Of a stretch of 64,000 nt of DNA, positions 58,419-64,000 are shown piece after piece. The translations under genes and the position numbers were made by a program. Within the stretch, counting starts at the first letter, position 1. The number at the start of each line of letters is the position of its first letter. The stretch is from Tsukamurella ocularis. Its GTDB lineage: Bacteria; Actinomycetota; Actinomycetes; Mycobacteriales; Mycobacteriaceae. The notes beneath the pieces were generated by a model, which saw only the letters and a program-made list of their open reading frames with translations, had not been told where the DNA came from and made no database searches. The DNA is taken from contig NZ_JANUCJ010000006.1 of the NCBI RefSeq assembly GCF_024807615.1, positions 60,737 through 124,736 on the forward strand, in the 5' to 3' direction.

Positions 58419-59534
58419 TTACCGGGCGGGGTCGGCGGCCTCGGACTCGGCATCCACGGACGCGAGGAAGGCGTCGATCACGGGCCAGGTCTCGCGGACG
58501 GCGTCGGGGCCGGCGACGAGGCCGAGATGGCTGGACTCGACGGTCGCGAACTCGACGCGCGGCGAGCCGGTGAACAGATCCACACCATGTCGCGCGGTCT
58601 CCCACGCGCACAGCGCGTCCCGGTGCGAGCCGAAGAGCTGGATGGGCACGTCGATGGAGTGCAGATCGATCGTCCGCTCCCCCAGCTGCACCTCACCGGC
58701 GGCGAGCTCACCGCGGAAGATCAGCCGCTCCCACAGCTGCGTCGCCAGCTTGCCGGGGTAGCCGGGGAAAGTGCGCTGGAAGCGGTCGATGACCTCCATG
58801 CGCGCGAGCTTCTCGGGCTCGCCGAGATTCTGGAGCACGAACTTGGGCTTCTTCAGCTCCCGGTCCCACGAGGTAGCGCGGTAGGCCACCTGCACGATCG
58901 GCGCGGGAATGCCGCCCATGAGCGCGATCAGCGCGCCGGGGCCGAATCCGTCGACCGGCTTCATCAGTGAGGTCACCAGCGGGTACGGCGGCTGCGCGGC
59001 GTACTTCAGCGGCGTCGCGATGGAGACGATCGAGCGGACGGACTCCGTCGACGCGCCCGCGGCGAGGAAGGACAGCGTGCCGCCCAGGCTCCAGCCGTAC
59101 AGGTCGACGCCGGCACCGTCGGGCACCTGTCCGCCCCAGAAGTCCTCCAGAGCCCGCGCGATGGCCTGCGGGATGATGTCGAGGGCGAAGTCCTCGAAGC
59201 CGAGGCCGCGGTCGCCGTAGCCCATCTCGCCGAAGTCGACAACGTAGGGGACGCGTCCCGTCGAGGCGAGGTGCGCGACGACGGACGTCTCGGGCGAGAG
59301 GTCGTAGCACGTCGCGGGCGCGGCGATCGGCGGCACCAGCAGCACCGGCGCGGCGCCGGGCACGGCGGCCGCAACGCGGTCGGAATCCGAGGCGAACCGG
59401 CGGAGGGTGCGATGCGGACCGTCGGCGACGACGACGTGCGGGGTGCGCTCGACGGGGCGGATGCCCTCCCCCAGAGTCAGCGCCCAGAGGTTGCCGGCAC
59501 GCTCGCGCAATTGAGTCAGGCTCAATACGTTCAT
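58419..59534 (-). CDS. Alpha/beta hydrolase related to PHA synthases
   Basis: 371 residues. The nucleophile elbow is GVDLYGWSLGGTLSFLAAGA; other landmarks are PVLLVPPIAAPATCYDLSPE, YVVDFGEMGYGDRGLGFEDF and the C-terminal His region VESSHLGLVAGPDAV. The architecture matches class III PHA-synthase-like acyltransferases/hydrolases, but the usual catalytic Cys of true synthases is replaced by Ser, so an esterase or acyl-transfer role is more likely. It lies just 5' of pdtaR on the other strand. Confidence 0.75.
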   Translation of the reverse strand: MNVLSLTQLRERAGNLWALTLGEGIRPVERTPHVVVADGPHRTLRRFASDSDRVAAAVPGAAPVLLVPPIAAPATCYDLSPETSVVAHLASTGRVPYVVDFGEMGYGDRGLGFEDFALDIIPQAIARALEDFWGGQVPDGAGVDLYGWSLGGTLSFLAAGASTESVRSIVSIATPLKYAAQPPYPLVTSLMKPVDGFGPGALIALMGGIPAPIVQVAYRATSWDRELKKPKFVLQNLGEPEKLARMEVIDRFQRTFPGYPGKLATQLWERLIFRGELAAGEVQLGERTIDLHSIDVPIQLFGSHRDALCAWETARHGVDLFTGSPRVEFATVESSHLGLVAGPDAVRETWPVIDAFLASVDAESEAADPAR

Positions 59535-59593
59535 GGGCCTACGGTACCGCGCGCAGCGGGCCCGATTTCCGCCGCCCGGTAACGTACCCCCTG

Positions 59594-60217
59594 ATGAAGG
59601 ACACCGAGCCCACCCCGCACCGCGTGCTCGTCGCCGAGGACGAGGCGATCATTCGCATGGACCTCTCCGAGATGCTTCGAGAAGAGGGCTACGACGTGGT
59701 CGGCGAGGCCGAGAACGGCCAGGTCGCCCTGGAGAAGGCCCGCGAACTGCAGCCCGACCTGGTGATCATGGACGTCAAGATGCCGGTCCTCAACGGCCTG
59801 GAGGCCGCGCAGGACATCGCCCGCGAGCGGATCGCCCCCGTCGTGATGCTGACCGCCTTCGGCCAGCGCGAGTTCGTCGAGAAGGCCCGCGAGGCGGGCG
59901 CGATGGCGTACTTGGTCAAGCCCTTCACGAAGGCCGACCTCGTACCTGCGATCGAGATCGCCATCAGCCGGTTCGCCGAACTCAAGGCACTCGAGAAGGA
60001 AGTGACGACGCTCTCCGGCCAGCTCGAGACCCGCAAGCTGGTGGACCGGGCGAAGAGCATTCTCATGCAGGCACACGGCGTCTCGGAGCCGGAGGCGTTC
60101 CGCTGGATTCAGCGGACCGCCATGGACCGCCGCACCGACATGCGCACCGTCGCGCACCTGGTGATCGACACGCTGGGCACCCCCGCCACACCTAACGACG
60201 CGGCGGGAGCGCCCTGA
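59594..60217 (+). CDS. pdtaR: ANTAR-domain response regulator (PdtaR)
   Basis: A 207-residue receiver plus ANTAR protein, orthologous to M. tuberculosis Rv1626. Receiver: acidic pocket VLVAEDEAIIRMDL, phospho-acceptor Asp60 (LVIMDVKMP), Thr87 (MLTAFG) and Lys109 (YLVKPF). ANTAR (about 137-195): RKLVDRAKSILMQAHGVSEP followed by EAFRWIQRTAMDRR. ANTAR proteins bind paired RNA hairpins to prevent termination. It is phosphorylated by the kinase PdtaS, encoded elsewhere. Confidence 0.95.
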   Translation: MKDTEPTPHRVLVAEDEAIIRMDLSEMLREEGYDVVGEAENGQVALEKARELQPDLVIMDVKMPVLNGLEAAQDIARERIAPVVMLTAFGQREFVEKAREAGAMAYLVKPFTKADLVPAIEIAISRFAELKALEKEVTTLSGQLETRKLVDRAKSILMQAHGVSEPEAFRWIQRTAMDRRTDMRTVAHLVIDTLGTPATPNDAAGAP

Positions 60218-60224
60218 CGTTCGG

Positions 60225-60533
60225 CTAGACCGCGCGGACTGACCGCGACGGGGGCAGCTGCTGGCCCCGGTAGTACCCGGTCCGCGGCATGTTCGGGAAC
60301 GCGGGCGCATCGCTCGTGGCCTTGTCGTTCTGCCGGTCGATGACCTTCTTGACGGCCTGCGGCGACGTGCCCGTGTAACGGGCGATGTGCACGATCGGGA
60401 TCCGCGCGGCGTAGGCGGCGAGGATCGTCTTGCGGTACTGCTCCTCCGCGTTGGCCTTGAGATGGGACCAATGCGAGATAGGGCTGAGGAAGTCGCGGAC
60501 CTCTTGAGGCGTGGGCTCGGGGACCTTCGGCAT
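60225..60533 (-). CDS. Small helix-turn-helix-like protein of unknown function
   Basis: About 102 residues from the ATG at 60533 (MPKVPEPTPQEVRDFLSPIS). A helix-turn-helix-like segment is visible (ILAAYAARIPIVHIARYTGT, then SPQAVKKVIDRQ), followed by a Pro-rich end. It may bind DNA. No name is known to me. It converges on pdtaR with 7 bp between stops. Confidence 0.6.
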   Translation of the reverse strand: MPKVPEPTPQEVRDFLSPISHWSHLKANAEEQYRKTILAAYAARIPIVHIARYTGTSPQAVKKVIDRQNDKATSDAPAFPNMPRTGYYRGQQLPPSRSVRAV

Positions 60534-60669
60534 CTCTACTCCGTGCGTTCGAGCCCGGGGCGGGTACCCAGGCGATCTGACAGGGACGTTCGTCCCTTCA
60601 TCGATCCTCCGCCGCGCTTTGTTACACGCCGGTTGGATTAGTTTGCCAGGGGTGGTACAACGGGCATCG

Positions 60670-61641
60670 ATGTATCCCTCAGCAGTGGCGACGCAGTCGC
60701 CGGACGCGCTCCACACGTGGGTCTTCACCCCCGTGGTGACGGGCCTCATGGTCGTCGCTTCCATTCTCTACCTGTACGGCACCGTCCGAGCGCGGCGCGC
60801 CGGAGTCGCCTGGCCGATCTCGCGCGTCCTGTCGTGGTTCGTCGCGATGGCGCTCCTGGTGCTCGCGGTCAACAGCGTGATGGCTGAGCTGGCCAAGCAC
60901 CTGTTCTGGGCGCACATGGTGGTCCACCTCGTGCTGATCACGGTCGTGCCGATGTTCCTCGTGCTCGCGGAGCCGATCCGGCTGCTCGCGACGGCGACGG
61001 GCGAGACCGGCGACCGCCGGGTGCGGGCCTTCCTCGGCAACCGGGTGGTCCGGCTGGTCACCAGCCCGATCGTCGGCCTGCCGCTGTACGCGTTCGCGCT
61101 GATCAGCACGCACCTCACCGGCTTCCAGGACCTCGCGCTCGACAATCCGTGGCTCAAGCAGCTCGAGTACGCCGGCTACTTCGTGATCGGCTGGATCTTC
61201 ATGCTGCCGCTCATCGGCAACGAGCTCTGCGGACCCACCAAGCTCTCGCACCCGCTGCGCTTCGCGTCCTTCCTGCTGGCCATGGGCCCAGATACCCTCG
61301 TCGGCGTCACACTCATGATGACCACCACCGAGCTGGCGCCCGGCTACTCCGCGTCGCGCGTGGGCTGGGGCCCCACTGGCCTCGAGGACCAGTCGGCGGC
61401 CGGCGCCATCATGTGGTTCGGCGGCGACGGCCTGATGATGATCCTGCTGCTCGTCGTGGCCTTCCAGTGGATCACCGCGGAGGCCACCGGCAAGCGCGGC
61501 GGAGGCATGGGCTCGTGGCTCGATTCCGCGCGCCGCGGCCAGCTCATGGGCGAGGGCGGCGAGGACGTGGACGTCGACGACGACGAGGCCGCCCTGGCCG
61601 CCTACAACGCGCGCCTGCGGGAGATGAACCGGGGCCACTGA
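60670..61641 (+). CDS. ctaG: Cytochrome c oxidase assembly protein, CtaG (caa3) family
   Basis: About 323 residues from the ATG at 60670, with seven or so membrane segments. Conserved His residues sit in LFWAHMVVHLVLITVVPMF and in ALISTHLTGFQDLAL, as in caa3-type CtaG, which delivers copper to cytochrome oxidase. The C-terminal tail is acidic (DVDVDDDEAALAAY). The longer frame upstream runs through the divergent gene's promoter and is not used. Confidence 0.85.
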   Translation: MYPSAVATQSPDALHTWVFTPVVTGLMVVASILYLYGTVRARRAGVAWPISRVLSWFVAMALLVLAVNSVMAELAKHLFWAHMVVHLVLITVVPMFLVLAEPIRLLATATGETGDRRVRAFLGNRVVRLVTSPIVGLPLYAFALISTHLTGFQDLALDNPWLKQLEYAGYFVIGWIFMLPLIGNELCGPTKLSHPLRFASFLLAMGPDTLVGVTLMMTTTELAPGYSASRVGWGPTGLEDQSAAGAIMWFGGDGLMMILLLVVAFQWITAEATGKRGGGMGSWLDSARRGQLMGEGGEDVDVDDDEAALAAYNARLREMNRGH

Positions 61642-61662
61642 CGGGCACCGTCCTGCTCCGCC

Positions 61663-62391
61663 TCAGCGCAGCGTGTAGACGTCCGCCCCTGGGAAGGCTC
61701 CGAAGCGGATGGCGATCGCCGCGACGACGACCGCGGCGATGACGCCGGCGCACGCCCAGCCGAGGCCCTCGACCTGCTGCCGGGTGCGCTTGTCCCGGGG
61801 TAGCAGCTCGGGTGCGTAGACGAAACCCGCGGCCACGAGAGCCCCGATGACGAAGCCGCCGAGGTGGCCGAGCCAGGAGATGCTCGAGATCGTGAACGAC
61901 GCGACGACGTTGACGCCGATGATCACCAGCAGCGACATCGGATTCAGCTTCAGCCTCAGGTAGAGCACCAGCTCCGCCCCGATGAGGCCGAAGATCGCAC
62001 CGGAGGCGCCCACGGTGATCGTGTTCTCCAGCCCGAACCACAGCACCGCGGCGCTGCCGCCGAGCAACGCGATCCCGTAGATCGCGCCGAACCGCGCCCG
62101 CCCGAGTTGCTGCTCGACGCCGCGCCCGAAGACGTACAGCGTGAACATGTTGACCAGCAGGTGGATCGGCCCGAAGTGCAGGAATCCCGATGTCACAGCC
62201 GTCCACCACCAGCCGTTCGCGGTGGCTTGCTCGGACAGGGCGAACCGGGCGACCTCGTACGAGGCCATGTTGTTGTCGATACTGCCGGTCTGCTTCGCGC
62301 TGAACGCGAAGACGATCACGTTGACCGCGATCAACGCGTAGGTCACGACGGGCTGCCAGTCGCGGCGGACCGTCGTTCCGAGTGCGGTCAC
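61663..62391 (-). CDS. Rhomboid family intramembrane serine protease
   Basis: 242 residues, six to seven membrane segments. The catalytic Ser130 is in TVGASGAIFG and His176 in SWLGHLGGFVIG; the oxyanion Asn/His are in FGPIHLLVNMFTLYVFGRG. Rhomboids cut membrane proteins inside the bilayer. It is 6 bp downstream of a membrane-anchored protein gene and probably in the pyk-tesB transcript. Confidence 0.88.
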   Translation of the reverse strand: MTALGTTVRRDWQPVVTYALIAVNVIVFAFSAKQTGSIDNNMASYEVARFALSEQATANGWWWTAVTSGFLHFGPIHLLVNMFTLYVFGRGVEQQLGRARFGAIYGIALLGGSAAVLWFGLENTITVGASGAIFGLIGAELVLYLRLKLNPMSLLVIIGVNVVASFTISSISWLGHLGGFVIGALVAAGFVYAPELLPRDKRTRQQVEGLGWACAGVIAAVVVAAIAIRFGAFPGADVYTLR

Positions 62392-62397
62392 CGGCGG

Positions 62398-62949
62398 CTA
62401 GCCCGCGAGCGAGACCATGAGGGTGCCCGACGCGGAGGCGAGCTCGCTACCGGCGACCGGGGTGGCCTGAGTGCCGCCGACGGTCACCGCGTAGTTCACG
62501 TCCGGGTCCGCGTGCACCGACGAGAGCGTGAACGGGAAAACACATCGTCCGGAGCGCAGCACGCCTTCGCCGAGCTCGGTGTCGAAGTTGTCGGCTCCGC
62601 TCTTGAAGACGATCCGCGCGCCCTCCCTGACCCCCGCAGCGTCGCGTGCGCCGGAACAGGTGGTGGTCGTGGCGACGTATTCGGACGGCGTCAGCACGAC
62701 GATGCCCTGCCGCTCGAAGGCGGTGGTCGCGAATCCGAAGGAGACGGCGAAGATACCCGCCACCGCCATGATCACGAGCACGACTGCGGTGAGGACGCCG
62801 ACCCAGGTGCGGGAACCGGGGCCGTGGCGTCGCCACGGCTGTTGTGGGCCCTGCGGGAGCGCCTGGGGCAGCTCCGCACGCCAATCGCGGCCGGGCGTGC
62901 CCTGCGGCACGTTCGGGATCGGACGCTGCTGCGTGTCCTGGCTGGTCAC
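62398..62949 (-). CDS. Single-pass membrane protein of unknown function
   Basis: About 183 residues starting at GTG 62949, overlapping the tesB stop by 4 bp. A Pro/Gln-rich inside part is followed by one membrane helix (TWVGVLTAVVLVIMAVAGIF) and an outside domain with one Cys pair (TTTCSGARDA; LRSGRCVFPFTLSS) that resembles a small beta-sandwich. No family recognised. The adjacent rhomboid is a possible partner, but this is only proximity. Confidence 0.6.
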   Translation of the reverse strand: MTSQDTQQRPIPNVPQGTPGRDWRAELPQALPQGPQQPWRRHGPGSRTWVGVLTAVVLVIMAVAGIFAVSFGFATTAFERQGIVVLTPSEYVATTTTCSGARDAAGVREGARIVFKSGADNFDTELGEGVLRSGRCVFPFTLSSVHADPDVNYAVTVGGTQATPVAGSELASASGTLMVSLAG

Positions 62950-63836
62950 TTCGCCCCCTTCGACGGGAAGTACTTGAGCACACCCTCCTGGGTGGTGCTT
63001 GCTACCAGAATGCCCTTCGAATCGAAGAATTGCCCGTTGGACATTCCGCGGCCGCCGTCGGCCACTGTCGAATGCGACGAGTACAGGTTGTACTGGTCGA
63101 ACCGGACGCGGCGGTGGTACCACAGCGACTGGTTGAGCGTGACCGCCATGATCCGGTCGTAGCCCCAGGACAGTCCGTGTCGGGTGATGATCGAGTCGAG
63201 GATCGTGGTGTCCGAGGCGTAGGCCAGGGCCGCGTCGTGGATCACCTGATCGTCGGGCAGCGGGCCGGCGGCCCTGATCCAGACGTTGTTGTCCTCCTGG
63301 ATCAGGCCCTTCCCCTTGGCGATCCAGGCCGGATCGTTGGTGAAGCGCATGTCCATCGGCTGCGGGGCGTCGACGAACATCGTGACGACGTCCTCGTAGC
63401 CCTGGAGCGTGTCCTGGATGTTCGGCAGGCCGTCGGGGCCCGGCACTGCGGGCGCGAGATCGCCGTGCACCAGCGGGTTCCGGCCGTCGGTCTGGTAGGC
63501 GAGCTGCATCAGCGCGAGGACGGTGCCGCCCTGCTCCACCGAGACGAGCCGGTTCGCGACGTTGCGAGTGTCCCGCAGGCGCCGCACCACGAACTCCAGG
63601 TCGGCGTTCGTCTCACCGCCGTTGATGAAATGCGTGTGCGCGGCATGCAGGAACAGCGAATCCCGAGCCCCCGGAACGGTGTTGCCCGAGGCCACGATCG
63701 CCTGCGAGAGGATCTGCCCGCCGAATGTGCGGGACGCGGTCTTGGCGGGGTGACGACCGAGGAAACGGTCCTCCCCCGCCTCCGCGAGATCCAGAGTGCC
63801 GAGGAACTCGTCGAAATCGGTGAGTGTCTCCGTCAT
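62946..63836 (-). CDS. tesB: Acyl-CoA thioesterase II
   Basis: A 296-residue double-hotdog thioesterase that hydrolyses acyl-CoA to fatty acid and CoA. Family marks: RTFGGQILSQAIVASGNTVP (Gln-containing), LHAAHTHFINGGETNADL, ASDTTILDSIITRHGLSWGY and FDQYNLYSSHSTVADGGRG. It lies 14 bp downstream of pyk on the same strand, the order found in Mycobacterium. Confidence 0.95.
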   Translation of the reverse strand: MTETLTDFDEFLGTLDLAEAGEDRFLGRHPAKTASRTFGGQILSQAIVASGNTVPGARDSLFLHAAHTHFINGGETNADLEFVVRRLRDTRNVANRLVSVEQGGTVLALMQLAYQTDGRNPLVHGDLAPAVPGPDGLPNIQDTLQGYEDVVTMFVDAPQPMDMRFTNDPAWIAKGKGLIQEDNNVWIRAAGPLPDDQVIHDAALAYASDTTILDSIITRHGLSWGYDRIMAVTLNQSLWYHRRVRFDQYNLYSSHSTVADGGRGMSNGQFFDSKGILVASTTQEGVLKYFPSKGAK

Positions 63837-63850
63837 ACGACGAGCGTATG

Positions 63851-64000
63851 TCAGTGGTCGTCTTCGCCGATGCGGTGCACCTGGATCAGGTTGGTCGAGC
63901 CGATCGTCCCGGGAGGCGCACCAGCGACGATAACGACCTGATCACCCTTCGAATACCGGCCGATCCCCTCCAACGAGTGATCGACCTGCTTGATCATCGC
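63851..64000 (-). CDS. pyk: Pyruvate kinase, C-terminal end (gene continues beyond the window)
   Basis: The last 49 codons of a gene entering from the right edge. GDQVVIVAGAPPGTIGSTNL and IQVHRIGEDDH are the end of the pyruvate kinase C-terminal domain. Pyruvate kinase makes ATP from phosphoenolpyruvate in glycolysis. Identity also rests on the adjoining tesB gene. Confidence 0.9.
   Translation of the reverse strand, partial: AMIKQVDHSLEGIGRYSKGDQVVIVAGAPPGTIGSTNLIQVHRIGEDDH

Noticed and set aside
1..64000. CRISPR arrays or insertion sequences
   Set aside because: No regularly spaced repeats and no transposase-like proteins or terminal inverted repeats were seen on either strand.

Overview
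The window is high-GC actinobacterial DNA from a mycolic-acid bacterium (order Mycobacteriales). Supporting genes are a KasA/KasB-type ketoacyl-ACP synthase, a PdtaR-type ANTAR response regulator, three MHB-type hemophore-like proteins, an LppP/LprE-type lipoprotein, and the rpsA-coaE and pyk-tesB neighbourhoods known from Mycobacterium. Tsukamurella or a close relative is plausible, but the genus is an inference.

The two ends are conserved housekeeping blocks. Left (about 6-21.5 kb, mostly minus strand): coaE, a Zur-box-preceded aztD-like zinc chaperone gene, rpsA, a divergent methyltransferase, polA, and a three-gene SPFH / zinc-ribbon / membrane-protein operon that recalls B. subtilis ydjGHI. 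Tandem hemophore-like genes and several regulators lie inside this block. Right (58.3-64 kb): a tRNA-Leu(CAA) with a short variable arm, an alpha/beta hydrolase, pdtaR, ctaG, rhomboid, tesB and the 3' end of pyk. From memory, polA and pdtaR sit a few genes apart in M. tuberculosis; here about 41 kb separates them.

The middle is accessory. At 22-34.5 kb: a MerR-HEAT regulator with a small HEAT-repeat partner, a Tat-exported phospholipase C, a TetR/MFS efflux pair, an APH-type kinase, a MerR/old-yellow-enzyme pair, an Xi-class thiol reductase and a frameshifted AraC regulator. At 34.5-39.7 kb: an ethanolamine operon (permease, exported phosphatase lipoprotein, EutB, EutC, small protein) that could use phospholipid head groups. 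At 39.8-43.9 kb: a TetR gene divergent from a metal-dependent hydrolase, a membrane protein, and an isolated KasA-like gene.

The 44-58 kb stretch is the most unusual. It has a frameshifted DUF222/HNH endonuclease, a trypsin-like protease fused to a DRGH-type DNA/RNA non-specific endonuclease, a wrecked TetR gene, a class C beta-lactamase-like lipoprotein, a gamma-butyrolactone-receptor-like TetR, a 33-residue membrane peptide, two related secreted proteins around an LppP-like lipoprotein, and a block with two intact Ser/Thr kinases, one unknown membrane protein and one ruined kinase copy. Pseudogenes and apparent single-base deletions concentrate here, and the stretch ends at the 3' side of the tRNA gene. 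That fits a hotspot of gene gain and decay, although no integrase or attachment repeat was seen.
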